The notes below the pieces were generated by a model. It was given only the letters and a program-made list of their open reading frames with translations, searched no databases and had not been told where the DNA came from. The position numbers were made by a program, and so were the translations under genes. A DNA stretch of 64,000 nt from Micrasema longulum (lineage: Eukaryota; Arthropoda; Insecta; Trichoptera; Brachycentridae): the NCBI GenBank assembly GCA_022494885.1, contig JAGVSM010003580.1, positions 1-64,000 on the forward strand, given 5' to 3'. Each line of letters begins with the position of its first letter. The first letter of the stretch is position 1. Shown here piece by piece: positions 1 through 12,169 of the stretch.

Positions 1-87
1 TACAAATAAAACATCACGTTAAATATTCATTATATCTTAATTTTTCTTGCTTAATATTTTTCAAGTCAAAGTATATATACATATATA

Positions 88-260
88 GCGGCCTCCGTGG
101 TGTAGTGGTCAAGACGCTTGACTCACGCAAGGAAGGTTCCGGGTTCGATTCCCGGTGAGAACACAAAAAAAAATTACAATGTTATTTTTCTCAAGCCTGG
201 GTGTTCTGTGGTGTAATTCACCACTGTAATTAGGCCTCCTGACCTGTTGTGGTGCAAAAA
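88..260 (+). repeat. tRNA-derived SINE-like element (head plus short body)
   Basis: An A-box-like block (TGGTGTAGTGG, 99-109) and a consensus B box (GGTTCGATTCC, 142-152) lie at tRNA-like spacing. The 5' seven bases do not pair with the bases after the T arm, so this is not a working tRNA. An A-rich run, a short unique body and an AAATAAAATAAAT tail follow. Confidence 0.6.
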
Positions 261-456
261 TAAAATAAATAATAAAATTATATTTTTCTCAAAAAATTGT
301 AAATAATGAAGTGTTTGTGTAGCTACATACTGACTTACCTTTTTACTTCGGAATTGTCTTGAATTTTACCTACTTTCCACTATAAAATTGATTTTATCCA
401 TGTTTTGTAATAAAAATGTGTTTTATCTCGCTGCTTCAAAAAATGGATAACAATAG

Positions 457-537
457 CCTCCAAGAGCCCCCTAGATGAACTAAAAGCTCTTAAGGATCTC
501 AAAGATCTTAAAGACTTCAAGGATGCCGTAACAAATG
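457..537 (+). CDS. Mp: Multiplexin (collagen XV/XVIII) probable exon: Lys/Leu/Asp-rich non-collagenous segment
   Basis: Seen: an open segment between a weak acceptor (AG at 455-456) and a good donor (GTAAGC from 538). It encodes 26 residues beginning SKSPLDELKALKD and ending KDAVTN, then the first base of a codon. That orphan G joins the GT at the start of the next exon to make Gly, the first residue of the GPP repeats, so phase is preserved exactly. The KDLKD-like repetition suggests an amphipathic helix or short coiled coil. Known: collagen XV/XVIII has non-collagenous interruptions between its triple-helical blocks, so such a segment is reasonable here. Inferred: this is the exon before the last collagen block. 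The acceptor has a poor pyrimidine tract, and AG at 463-464 is an alternative that starts at 465 in the same frame. It could be a chance open frame. Confidence 0.55.
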
Positions 538-1559
538 GTAAGCCAACTAATTTGTCCTATTCTGAGACAGACCATTGTAACGGTTTTAATTCTTTAACTA
601 AGAAAAGGTCTTCAAAGAATACCTAAGATGTTACAAAAAATCGTGATATATACAAAAGATGTAAGGTTTTTTATTGTTCTATTATAACTCGAGCCGGAAC
701 TTCTGTGTGTATTTTTTATTAAGGTTTATTTTTAATGAAATCGTTTTATCACGATATATCAATTTAAATTTGCTAAAATTTACGGATTGCTTTTGAAAGA
801 TTAACAAAAACTAATAAATTTCTGCATTTACAGTAATTTATATCGCATTTTTTTAGACATAAGTCATAAGTTAGGACGTATAATTCTAACAACAAATATA
901 TGACAACAAAGATCGTATACAATCAGAAACATAATAGATTAATAAAAATACATAGCACCTCAATTCGAATTGAAACGTTAAAAATAAGATTTCATTTTAT
1001 TTGTTAAGAATTCTATATAAAAACTAACGAATCATTAAATGAAGTTTGTATAATGATACCTTTTTTCTATGTAGTGATTTTTCTTTTTTTTCTGATTTAC
1101 TAAGTTGCAAAAAAAAAGGTTTCTTAATGCGTTTTTTAGAATGTTTTCAACAATCCTGTAATCAATACTTTTTTTTATATATGCAGGTATTTGAATGTAG
1201 TTAGTAAAGTTATTTTTGGACAAAAGCTGTTTTAATAAATTCGTGATCAAATTTGCATATTAAGATATCAAAATGCTTTTTAAAATTTAATAGACTTAAT
1301 AATATACTATTTTGCGTTTTTTTTTTTTTTTTACTTTTGTTTTTTACATAAAAAATTTCACTTTTTTACATATGATTAAGCTATTTAAAAAAATATAATA
1401 CCTTTTTTTACTAGTGATAAACAACTACAACAAAATTGTCTTAGACAGGTGTTTGAACGTCAGATCTTTGAGTCTGCGATCCTACTATGGCATTACCGTA
1501 ACACTACCTACTACCTATGTTGTATATTATAATATAGTAATGTTATTTTATATTCTTAG
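538..1559 (+). other. Intron 1
   Basis: A 1,022-bp AT-rich intron between the probable Lys-rich exon and the Gly-Pro-Pro exon. It has T-rich runs (for example 1317-1332) but no repeat or RNA gene that I recognise. Confidence 0.5.
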
Positions 1560-1684
1560 GTCCTCCCGGCCCCCCTGGTCCTCCCGGCCCCCCGGGGAGG
1601 ACGTCCCCTACCCCCGAGGAGGAGCCCCAAGGAAGAATTGTTCCTGGTGCTGTCACATTCCAGAACAGCGAAGCAATGACTAAG
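1560..1684 (+). CDS. Mp: Multiplexin exon: last Gly-Pro-Pro triplets and start of the trimerisation domain
   Basis: Seen: acceptor TTCTTAG at 1553-1559, donor GTAAAA from 1685. The first two bases complete a Gly codon, followed by 41 codons. The product reads G, then PPGPPGPPGPPG, then an acidic linker (TPEEEPQG) and VPGAVTFQNSEAMTK. Known: in vertebrate collagen XV/XVIII the last triple-helical block is followed by a non-collagenous domain of about 50 residues that trimerises the chains. The VTFQNSEAM segment aligns in position with its first strand and loop. The exon ends in phase 0, matching the next exon. Inferred: secreted extracellular-matrix (basement-membrane) protein. The local GC content is far above that of the flanking introns, as expected for Gly-Pro codons. 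Confidence 0.92.
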
Positions 1685-4600
1685 GTAAAACGCAAATTTA
1701 ATTCAAACGCCAAAGAAAGATGATATTCGAAAAATTTGTAAACGACCCACCATTTAAGTATATACATTCTTATCCTATTTCCAGTTTAATGTTTTGAAAA
1801 CATTTTACCCCTTTGCGTGCTGAAATATAATATTTTGTTTTTGCGCCCAGGAAAAAAATTCCACGTTTTAATACAAAGTGATACCCTTTCTCACTACTTT
1901 ATTTGCGTAAAATGCTTTCAAATTCACATATTTTTAGCATAAAAAATACAAACAAACTGTGCGTTTTAAAGTGAATGTTTAGTCCTACCTTTTTTTAACA
2001 CAATAATAATATATTAAGTATAAATGTATTGCAAAATCACTCACTGTAAATGAGTGAACAAAAATATAGTTCAAAATTTCCGATTCTCGTTTTATAGCGT
2101 CATCGTTTATCCCGCCAATCATAAACGAGCGGTATGATGACATGATCCTATCTACCAATCATACAAAAAGTCACAAGTGTGACGTCATCATTCTTCATAC
2201 AACATTCTAGGGCAGAATTTAAACATGTAAATACATTTTCTGCAAAAAGTAGTACGAACACAACAGCATTGCTCAGTTTGATATATAAAATTTAACCTTT
2301 TATTATTTTACACAATTCCACCAAGGAATAAAAAAAATACCTAGGTACATTAAAATTTATTTTCTCGCAAAAAATATTCTACGCATTTTTTTAGTCTCTA
2401 CCTCGTAGTCAAATCTTTAGCCCGTTTGCCTAGTATGCACGAGGCCTCGTGTTTGATTACATGCATGATTGACGTAAAATATATTTTTTAAATTTCTTAA
2501 AACTAGGAAACAAATATTTTTTTTTTGCAAGACTAAGGCTTGTCTGCGGGTAACACAAAACACTGTTTTTTTTTTGGTCGCTTCAAATTATTATACCAAT
2601 TTTATAACGTGTTTTTTAAGGGTACATACTATTAGTCGAAGTTTTTTATCAAGCTACGTATATTTAAATGTACGAAATTAATTTCATTTTTTGCTATCGG
2701 AAGCGATGCCATCCACTGCTTTATTTGCTGGTGAGAAGTGAAGACAATATTTCCATCGTTTATTCCAGCGCCGGTAGTGGCTTTATATTAGCTTTGTATC
2801 TGTAAAAGTGCAATCAATAGGCAATTACTTGCTGTTTATATGGCGCCTGTGTCCGGTGCATTTGCTTGCTCCTGACCTCCTGACTCGCACTCGCTATGTC
2901 ACTACAGTAAAACAATATCCATTTTTAAATTTTTAATTAATGGTCTTGTTGGCGCTGCGTTTCTTTTTGATATTACACTCGTATAGTCATGTTTAATCAA
3001 GATAAAATCACAAGTAATTATTTAAGCGGAAACAATACTTATTTACCATGATTGAAAAATGTGTTTTTACGTTGAAACTCCTTCATTTGGCCGGATCCGT
3101 TTTAAAGGTCACGTGGCCTTTTTTTCAGATTTGCACATTGCAAAAATAAATTTTAAGATTAAATGAAAGGAGAATAACCTCTTTAAAAAAAAATCTTTGT
3201 CGGTAAAAGATTCGCGTTATTTGAAATTTACATTGACGGCTTTCAATATTCCTAACACTGTTAGTCCATCTTCGTCTATATAATTGATTCATCCGAAAGC
3301 ATATATCAAATGACGGGTATGGGGTATGTTAGTTCATTAGCTAATTAATCATTAGCCGTTAAAGTGAACAATCTACTTCCATTATCCATAAGGACAATTA
3401 GTTAGTTCTCAAAATATAAAATTGCTATTAAGAAATAGATAGTGGAGGTGGGTTGCGCACGGATCGATGAGTTGATCAATCCAAATATGTAAAACGTATG
3501 TGTTTATGAATTGGTTGTGTTTTTTATCAATATTTTTGTTTTTTATTGTTTATTATGTTCATTTTAATTAGGTGAATTGGTTGAATTACGTTTTTTTTAT
3601 TGTTATTATTTTGTTAATTTTGTTAACTTTGTTAAATAGCTAATCTTAGGCATGTTTCACATTTTGTAAAATGTTTCCCTCAGCATGGGACAGCCCAGTG
3701 AGAGAACATTATTCTGTATAAAAAAAAGAATACAAACAATGTAAAAGTATAAATGAATAAAATTAGTGATTCTCTCTATGGGGCAGAGAAAGCGTTCAGA
3801 ACCGCACTGCCGGAGAACCAAGTCCAATCGGGCAAACCAGATATGTTACCATTGTCATTCTACAATATCTAATACAGAATAATCATTTCACCACATTTTG
3901 TAGTTTTAAGAACACCCTGCTTCAGACATCTACTAATATTGAAAACCTTTCAATTCTAAGAAAAATCATATTTCATAAGTCCATTTTACTTCCAGAATAA
4001 CCTTATTTAAGATAAAAGCTTAGCATCAACCTATTCAAGACCTGACATCAAAATATTAAAACCCAAATCATATATTTTACGAACGCCTACTTTGGAGTTT
4101 TTACACCAGCATACCAGGACTAGCACCTAAAGGTTAGGACTGATAACGTTACCTTTCAAAAATTATCAAGATACGCTGCGGTCTGTGTATTAATAAAAAA
4201 CCGTATGCACCATTAAGTGTGGGAATGGAAATATGATGATGTTATTTCTTACCGAAGACCACAAAAATAAACGATTTAATTACGAAATTTAGCAAGACCG
4301 CAGCCTTCCTACTCATCAATTTTGAAACTACTTGAGGCGTTTACTTGTGCAAACATAACATTGTTATTTTCATGCTCTGAGAATTATTATTGATGAGCAA
4401 CTCTTTCAATAATTATGCGTACCCTCTGTCTGATGGAGCGGATGCTTTAAACAGATCATAAGTGCTTGGAAACAGTGGTTATTTGGATGGTAAATATTTG
4501 GAAATTGATTTAATTGAGACCTAAATCTTATGCTCCGAGTGTTGAAGTTACAAATACATAAAATTATTATCTACAGGATAGCCAGACAGCCGGACACCTC

Positions 4601-6400
4601 AGTTTAAAAAAAAGTAATGGAACACCCTTAGACCTGTAAAATATAGTTCAGTTTTGGGGATATTCAATTTTACTGCTTTTGCACTGACGTGTGTAGATAC
4701 AATATTTCTTTGCCGTGTCAATCTCAGATTTAGCAAATATTACATTGCTCCTAACAATAATTTTAAAAAAGAGATAGTAATTCACGGTACACATGCACAC
4801 ATTTGTGTGAGAAATAGCTATCCATTATTAGTTCATATTTCGGTGTAACTTGTTACCATTGCAACGATACTGGAAGTTAGTATACTATTTACGTACTTTC
4901 TTTAAAATCGTGTTAAATGTAACTCTAAAATATTTATAATTATTTTTCCCATTAATTGGCTTGCATTTAAGCGAAAAACGGTACACCTTTATACTTAAAG
5001 AGGGATATTTTTGTGTAAGAATAATCGGGAATTCAAAATATTTAAGAAAAAGCTTAAATATACATTTCTAACTATCTTTTATATTGTTTTACTTGAAAAT
5101 ACTGTATCTTTTGTAGTTTATAATAATTTATATTTTACGGTCTCTAAACTGGTACCTAGGGCGTTAGACTAATGATCTATATGTTTAAAAAGGCTTTAAA
5201 AAAATGGATAGTTAGAAGGTAGAAGTAAATTGGATTGTCTCATTCACCCATACTAATATTGAATCAACTGCTCCACAACTGTATAGATTATGTTAGGTTT
5301 TTGTTATTTTCATTGTGTGTTTTGTAATATAAATAATACAGATGTACATAAATACCTTGGTTTTTAAAACTGTCTGAATATTTGTTAATTATGTTTGTTT
5401 GTTAAGTTTGTCTTCTTTGTTTATTCTCAAATGTAATTTCAAAAAAGTATATTGTTAAGTGTCCTCGGCACGGTAAAACCCCAGTCAGGTCACATTATTT
5501 TAATTATTAATTGTAGTTTGTAAGCAAAAAATATGAATCAATAAAATAAAATAAATAAAATATAACAAATAATCAATATAGGCTTCATTTGGTGTACCGA
5601 TGTAGTTCTCATAGCGCTATCAGATGAAGATAATGTTACAATGATATGACAAAAAACTTACAATCATTCTCTTCGTGGGACGAAAAATCTGTCATACGTA
5701 TTGTGATTCAAATATCAAGAATTTAATTACAAATTATAGTAAATAAAGCCTTTGTTTCGATGAAAGAGTGCCTTCTTGTTTGATTTCTTGATTTAACTAT
5801 GTATTCATCTCACTTCAATAGATTACACGCATTTATAGAGGGCTTCCTAATGAGAACATACGTATTCAAGGGTTGAGATGTCATTGTTGAAATGATGCGA
5901 GTCCTTAGAACGCTCAGCTAGATATTTCTCATCCAAGAACTGGTGTTTGTTTGACTGGGAATTTCTTTTGACAGAGGTTAATATGTTGTCACACGACGAT
6001 AGCACAATCCTCGCTTTCTTTGCTTCTCCACCCACCTAAACCCACACTCTGAGACTTCTTGCCATTTGCCCGTGGACAGGGGCGGGAAATTCCATTCACA
6101 CACTGACGCATAATATTTTCGATGTATGTTTTTGGATTTGAAGAACTAGAACGTGTGTTCAGGTTAGTGAGTTTGAGGGAGACAATAAAATATCATTTTC
6201 GTGGCTACGTTGGAATACTGGCTCCGTCAAACTTTTCGTTTTTACAAGTTTCACGTCAAAACGTTCAATAAATAATATTAACTATGATTAAATTATTATT
6301 TCGTTATGTATAAAAACCAACTTACCGTTTTAAATTCTACATTTTTTTTTTATTTGAATAGCGTTTTAACTATATGGGTTTGTATTATTGTTTAAACTAT
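1685..6400 (+). other. Intron 2, 5' part: mostly unique AT-rich DNA with traces of repeats
   Basis: No exon is needed here because the flanking exons join in phase 0. Two stretches, near 3640-3725 and 5440-5560, share a motif of the type CCTC-GCA-GG-CCCAGT-CACATTATT and look like two copies of one LINE 3' end. Otherwise I see nothing. Confidence 0.5.
4092..4240 (+). repeat. SINE-like body, family A, without tRNA head
   Basis: The segment resembles the body at 48260-48420 and the minus-strand copy at 18742-18940: TTTTACACCAG, then CCAGGACTAG, then GACTGAT, then a GCTGCG motif, ending GGAATGGAAATATGATGATG. The tRNA-like head is missing. Confidence 0.45.
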
Positions 6401-6442
6401 TTAAAGGTTTATATTATTATCGTTTTAACTCTACATGTTTAT

Positions 6443-6697
6443 AATCCGGAATATCTAAGAGAACTATGAATTCCAGATGAACTAGTTGACAGGCGTCTTA
6501 CGCTTAGATCAGCTACGTCTACGGCGAAAGAAAAAGTTATTATACCTCTACGCAAACAGCGCGCTTAATTCAGTGAACGCGCATTTGCGGTCGCAGGCCC
6601 TATGGCATGGAATACTCTCCCAGCAGAGGTACGAGGCTGTAAGAGTGAAGTGATGTTTCGGAAAAAGCTTAAAACCCACTTGTTCTCCGTTGAATAA
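6443..6697 (+). pseudogene. Non-LTR retrotransposon (LINE) ORF2 C-terminal fragment
   Basis: One frame reads PEYLREL, LVDRRLTLRSAT, then FAVAGPMAWNTLPAEVR and FRKKLKTHLFSVE before a TAA at 6695-6697. This is the pattern at the very end of CR1/Jockey-type LINE reverse transcriptase ORFs (arginine-rich strand, RAFAVAGPxxWNxLP, FKxxLKTHLF). Two in-frame stops mark it as dead. The 5' end is truncated, as is usual for LINE copies, and an AT-rich 3' tail follows to about 6840. Confidence 0.75.
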
Positions 6698-6882
6698 GTC
6701 CGTAGCATGTGATAACAAAATAAATTGTTTTAATTAAATTACAAATTTAAAAGCTTCAATTAAATTTATTTATCTATAGAATCATTATGTAAGCACCCTT
6801 GAGGTGTTTTATTACAAAAATGGCGCTTTATAAGTTATTCATAATAATTATATTATTTGACAGATTTGTATTTGAAAGAAAT

Positions 6883-6888
6883 GAATAT

Positions 6889-6925
<37 letters not shown>

Positions 6926-6926
6926 C
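6883..6926. repeat. (AT)n microsatellite
   Basis: About 44 bases of alternating A and T with one phase slip near 6899. Confidence 0.9.
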
Positions 6927-6929
6927 TTA

Positions 6930-9260
6930 TAAATTGATTTTTAATATTTTTTAAAAGCTCTTCTATAGGATAAATCATTAAATAAACTAGACATATGATT
7001 GTGTGCTTTAGTATTTTTTTTTACAATTAACGAGAGAAAAATTCTCACAAGAAATGTTTGCCGTTTTTAAAGTCAAACCACTGTACGATTATCAAATAAT
7101 TCTGAAATAGGAAGCTGTTTTTTTTTGGAATGTAAAAAATGTTGACTGATCGTCTAGAACTAAAAATAAACTTTTAAGCCTTTTAAAACAAGCAAACGAG
7201 GTTGAATTGTCGTCGGAGGTTGCTGTGTATTTTTCTCGGTTCTTTACAAAATCAAACCACCTGAAAACGCATTTTTTTAAAACTTATCGATCCGCATAAA
7301 CCATTTGCTAAGCTATTGGAAGAAATTGAAGAAAAACAATGTTTTTAAAATCATGCAGTATAAAGTTGTAGCAAATAGTTTATTAGATTTCTTTCAAAAC
7401 CAAACAACTGCATACAAAAAATGGAGAATAAACATAATAATAGGTTTGGACCTTCTAGTCATAATGAAGAATATCTATATATTCTATCATAAGCGATTAA
7501 ATGTTAGTACATATAGTTGAAAATTATACCATTTGGGCACATACCCTTATAAACTTGAACTTCAAAATGACCTAGGAAGGGGAAAGAATTACCGTGGAGT
7601 CTCCCTTTTAGGGAAGAATGTCTCGTTGAAAAAATCCCGAGGACTTAAGAACTATCAAGCCTATCACAGCGCTAGTCCTTTCAGGCTTAATCCCCGGCAG
7701 AAGTGATGAGAAAATGGGACAAGGGGCTTTATTATCCGCCCGGAAAATGAGGTGTTAAGTACTGTAAATCTTAGCGTTTAGGTAGCCTTTGTCTGCCCAG
7801 TCCGGCGGTCATGTCACTAAGAATCTTCATATAAGAAAACGAAAATCAATTTTTTTTTTTTCATTTAAGCTAGGTTTTTGAATGGCATGTTTGCAGTGTT
7901 TTTTTAAAAACAAAACTAGCTTATTTACACTGTTTAGTCTGGTAAAGATTTGAACCGGTTTTATTTCGAAAATAAAATCATTTCATGTTAAAAATAATAG
8001 TTGGTTAGCCAAGAAATGGCTCCTAAAACAGGCCACAGCCGGAACATCCCATCCGATCCTAACATATTTTAAACATAACTACTTTATAAATAGGGTATTA
8101 TCATAAACTGGGGATATGATTTTAAATGTATTGAGTATTTAAAGAGTATTTTTATGATTGCGAGCATTTTACTATAAACATCTTAAACTTATGTTTTCAT
8201 TTACAATTTCCCTTTTAAAGTTTGATGAAAATAAAACGGCCCGTAATTGTCCAAAAGCTTGATAACGTCACGCGTGACTTACGAATTATACGTTCACTTA
8301 AATCCTATACGGAGATCGTCTGATGCTGGCGGTTTGTAGATTTTTATTTGTGTTTATAGTTAAATTTCGTATTTTCCTTTGATTTTTTATAAGTTTTCTT
8401 TTATAAACTTCCATAGCATTATGACTGACATAGGTTTTTTTAAAGAAAATCTGGTAACTTGCCCAAAATAAATATAATCATACGTATTTTTTCTCATTCA
8501 TCACAAACTTTTTAAGTTCCAAGTATGGAAATGTAAAGGCCGCAAAGTAAGGAAATATTTTTTGTTTGCTTCCAGAATGTATTCATTTAAATAATTGTGT
8601 TATTTGTAAATTCTTAAGGACAATTAATAAAAATATTTGAATTTGTTTAATATTATTTGCCAAATTTAAATAATAAGTCTAATTGAATTTACTTTACTTT
8701 ACTTTTGGCCCAAAATTTCACGTTTTGTTTACGTTTTATTTAGACAGTAATAATATTTTATTGTCACATGACTCTTTCAGACTGATTTTAACTACCTCAC
8801 ATTATATTATATTTTTTTATGGGTATGGGTTTTTTTAGAACAGAACTTAGCAGTACTTGTATCCTATAACTTAAGACATTTGATGCCCGTAAATTAGTCA
8901 AAACAGTGTAAAACAATCGATTACAACAAAAACAACACGCCGGCTATACAACACGCCGCACAGAGGAGTATTACCAGTCAAAAAGTGCGCGAAATTATTT
9001 ATTGAGGTTTTATGGCATAATATGTTTTAAAAATAAATAAATTAATAGTTTTATATTCATTCTCTTAACTAAACGCAAATATAACATACTTTAAAGAGTT
9101 AATTATGTACTTGGGTTTCATAATTTATGTAAACAAAAAAAAGGTAAATTTGAAATTTTATTTTGGTATTTATTTCAAAAGCACATTTAATTATAATAAT
9201 TTGTATGAGCATACAAGATACTTAACTAAAATATGAATTAAATTTTTTATTTACAATTAA
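6930..9260 (+). other. Intron 2, unannotated AT-rich stretch
   Basis: I see no coding similarity, RNA gene or clear repeat here. The small open frame at 7305-7520 has no recognisable domain. Confidence 0.4.
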
Positions 9261-9269
9261 TAAAAAAAA

Positions 9270-9900
9270 CAAAATCTGTTGAATTTTCAGTTTCAGAATC
9301 TTCTTCTCCATTATCTTCATTAGCTGATTCGGGCAAGAGTAAATTTATCTTGCTGTAGAAAAGCAAGATTTCTGAAAAACTACTGCTTTTTTGTCATTAA
9401 CAGTTGTTTGGAGTTTTGTAGAGACTAGTGAGCTTTGAAAAATATTACCGTCACTGTCTGTATTGTTCTGGAATTTTTGTTTGAACTGTTGTTGTTTGGA
9501 TCCGTCACAACCCCATTTTGTAAGCAATTTAAGTTTTTCTAGTTCTTTTACAGGGAGCGCTCTAAAGACCTTTTATATTTATTTATTAGTTTCTTGAATA
9601 ATTTCTCATTGTTTTCTGGTTAAGTCAGTTCTACAAATATTTCTAAAGTTTCAGATGGGGTGAGTGTGTGTGTGTGTCAGTTTGTGTGCAAATTTTTGGT
9701 TTGCAGACTAAATAATTTTTTTATACTTGGATGTATTAGAGTAGCTGTGATGTCTTTAAACAGTTTTGAAACCTCACTTTGCCCGGCAGATTGTTGACTC
9801 ATAATGGTTGCATAGCTCAATTTATCAGTCAAAACATTTTCCCTCAAATCTTTCATTTTTCGTCGCTTTCTACTTTCGCATGAATTTCGGAGAAATCTAT
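9270..9900 (-). pseudogene. Degraded DNA-transposon protein (transposase-like frame)
   Basis: Read on the minus strand, one interrupted frame gives SRKRRKMKDLRENV near 9870, then KLFKDITATLIHPS, then LEKLKLLTKWGCDGSKQQQF at about 9560-9480, and an acidic patch near 9300. The combination of an Arg/Lys-rich start, a DITAT-like strand and a KWGCDGS strand resembles uncharacterised insect and hydra transposon proteins, in which the Asp of CDGS may be a DDE catalytic residue. I cannot name the family with certainty. Stops and frame changes between the blocks show it is not functional. Confidence 0.4.
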
Positions 9901-10930
9901 TGTGGTTCGGCCAAATTTAAATAATTTATTGGTAGGCAATGAAACACAATACGAAACCTATTCCTTTTTTTTATAAAACGATCTTTTTTATAAGTTACAG
10001 CTGCCCAACGTTTTTGTAAAATCGTATCTAGTATTTTGTAATGAACGCCTCAGAATCAAAAGATTTTCACTAAGACATTTTGTATGTTTTATAAGATTTT
10101 TTTCTAAATACATCATCTTTGCATGATGTTAAACGTGTATTTTTTTGTCACCTTTCTAATGCTTTCTATTCTCTTGTCTATCTCTGTCAACAAAAGAATT
10201 GTAATAATGTCCCAAAATTTTAATTTCTTTAATAGACCTTTTTATTTTTTGTTTTTTTTCGAAAAAGCAGAAACATGCGGAAGGTTTTTTTACTAATTCA
10301 GTACAAATATGAACTATATTTATCTCTGGTAAGGGTTTGATTGCCCAGCACAGCCCAGCAAATAAACATATTTACCAGTTTTAAAAAAAAAAAACGAAAA
10401 AAAATACTAACTATTTTTCGGTTTTTTATAATCAAAACAAATAATTTAACTGTACTTAAAAAAAAAATATATATATTTACAGAAAATATGCACCTTTAAC
10501 ATCTTTTTTTATAAGAAAAAAATAGTGAAACAACAAAAACTAAACGAAAAACAATATGTTACGTGACGCTCTGAATAAAATATAAAATCTGACGACGTGT
10601 ACGATCGCCACAACGCTCGGGTTACAACTAACGTGGCATGCAGAGATGGTAAGAGAGAGGGTTGTAGGTGACGATTCTTTGCCATGATTTTAGTTGACTT
10701 CGTGATCAAATTGTGATTTTGAGTAATTAACGATTTTTCGCCTGGAAATACTCCAATGTGCGCCGGTCGGAATCGTAACGCGTGACGTCACAAGCCCATT
10801 GGGCATCCGAATGGTCGTTTTAACACCACCTCAAAACAAACGTTTTGAAAAATTAACGCGTGGACATAAAAAAAAAATCACCGTCGTTATTTTTTTCTCT
10901 ACTTTTTGCACTTAAAAAAAAAGTGATGCT
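9900..10930 (+). other. Intron 2, unannotated AT-rich stretch
   Basis: Poly-A and poly-T runs and a short GC-richer patch near 10740-10820. No feature is supported. Confidence 0.4.
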
Positions 10931-10944
10931 ATCCTACTGGAAAA

Positions 10945-11200
10945 TTGTTTTCAGGCGTTGCCATGTCAATTATGTCAGATGAATCTCTTCACAACAATAA
11001 AGGTTTCAGCTCTTTAACTTTACTTAAATCAACAAATGGAAGAATTGAAGAAATATGGCAGTTCAACCAAAATAATAAATGTTACCCAGTGTGTAAAATG
11101 GTCACTAAAACCAGCCAATGACAGGTCATAAGCCCTGTTAATGTCCAAACCTCCATATTCCCTTCTTTAAGTTATTCTCCATCAGTATTATAATTTGTGA
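10945..11200 (+). repeat. Interspersed repeat, family R (foldback half plus tail)
   Basis: The segment begins TTTTCAGGCGTTGCC, continues AATAAAGGTTTCAGC and ends with a block around 11085-11150 (CAGTGTGTAAAATGGTCACT, then CCAGCCAATGACAGGTCATA). The same order occurs at 58023-58300, and the last block also at 14500-14570 and weakly at 51050-51130. It is therefore a dispersed family. No coding frame is visible. Confidence 0.6.
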
Positions 11201-11220
11201 CTAAAAAAAGTTTATTTATT

Positions 11221-11284
11221 GAAGTAAATTAATAGAACATTGTTTTTTTGAAGTAAATTAATAGAACATTGTTTTTTTGAAGTA
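11221..11284. repeat. 29-bp tandem duplication
   Basis: Two perfect adjacent copies of a unit starting GAAGTAAATTAATAGAACAT and ending in a T run, with the start of a third unit. Confidence 0.9.
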
Positions 11285-11369
11285 AACAAATAAATAAATA
11301 TTCTGATTAAATATTATTGATATTTAAAGCATGAATTTTGTGGTCAAACGTTTAACTAAATGTGATTTA

Positions 11370-11668
11370 ATATTTGTATACAACCACTTACCGACTTTTC
11401 TATGTCTACTGGGTTCAAGACGTACCCGTCTCTTTTTCAGGACACCAATTAAACTAACATGCGAAACCCACTATGCACCTTCACCATAGTTGTTGCATAA
11501 AAATATTAAACCAGGATAAGGTTATGAAAATATTTTATGCTGTGGGAGAAACAGTTTTTAAAAAAATAAGGAGGGGATAAAAGGAGGGGCGTGAGCTTAA
11601 TTGGTATAGGGTGATCATTACAATGGAATACGTATAGACATAGTAAGTGGTTATAAACAAATATTTAA
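11370..11668. mobile_element. MITE-like element with terminal inverted repeats
   Basis: The left end (AATATTTG, then TACAACCACTTAC, 11370-11392) is the inverse of the right end (GTAAGTGG, then TTATAAACAAATATT, to about 11667). Between them lies a non-coding core shared with 37004-37430. Length is about 300 bp, typical of a non-autonomous DNA transposon. I did not identify its superfamily or a convincing target-site duplication. Confidence 0.55.
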
Positions 11669-12072
11669 TAACTTTGAAATTAGTATAAACCTTGTACATT
11701 AAGCAAGGTAAAAAATAATGCGAATCCTGTATAAAAAAATAAACGATAAAAAAGCCAAGAAACGGCATTTTAAATGATATGGCCTAATTTCACGTCGGCG
11801 TCGCGTCACTGCAGCTAACCATCGAGAAAAAGGTCGTAAGCACCAAGCAACGCCGGGTAAATTCAATGTTGAAAATAGCAAAAAATGCATCCAGAACGAG
11901 TGCCTTAATTTCATGTCGCTATTTCCTTTTTGGGAGAAGTTCTTGAAACGTAAAAACAGATACATAATACTTGTTTTATGGTAAAATATTTTTTACACTA
12001 TTTTATATACCTACTGATAGAAAACATTTTTTTCTATCACAGGAGAGTACAAATTGAATAACACTTTTTCTG

Positions 12073-12169
12073 GGCTGGTACTCCGAACGCGTTTACAGCG
12101 CGCTATAATGCGTATTTAGTACGTAAAAACGCGCTATACCGCGCCGTAATTTCATTTGGAATACCAGCC
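12073..12169. mobile_element. Short foldback element (97-bp hairpin)
   Basis: Starts GGCTGGTACTCC and ends GGAATACCAGCC; the two halves pair over most of their length through GC-rich blocks such as AGCGCGCTATA against TATACCGCGC. It is non-coding and compact, like a small palindromic MITE. Confidence 0.6.

Noticed and set aside
88..160. Possible tRNA gene with A and B boxes
   Set aside because: The acceptor stem does not pair and an A-rich tail with SINE-like body follows. The same holds for the heads near 16163, 18362, 37501, 39600, 39850, 40150, 40500 and 48181.
1414..1683. 89-codon plus-strand ORF and 74-codon minus-strand ORF over the Gly-Pro-Pro exon
   Set aside because: They are shadow frames of the collagen exon. 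The correct frame begins with the split Gly codon at 1560-1561.
2095..2200. GTCAC/GTGAC and CCAATC words as promoter elements
   Set aside because: They lie within an intron, no downstream transcript start is apparent, and such short words are expected by chance.
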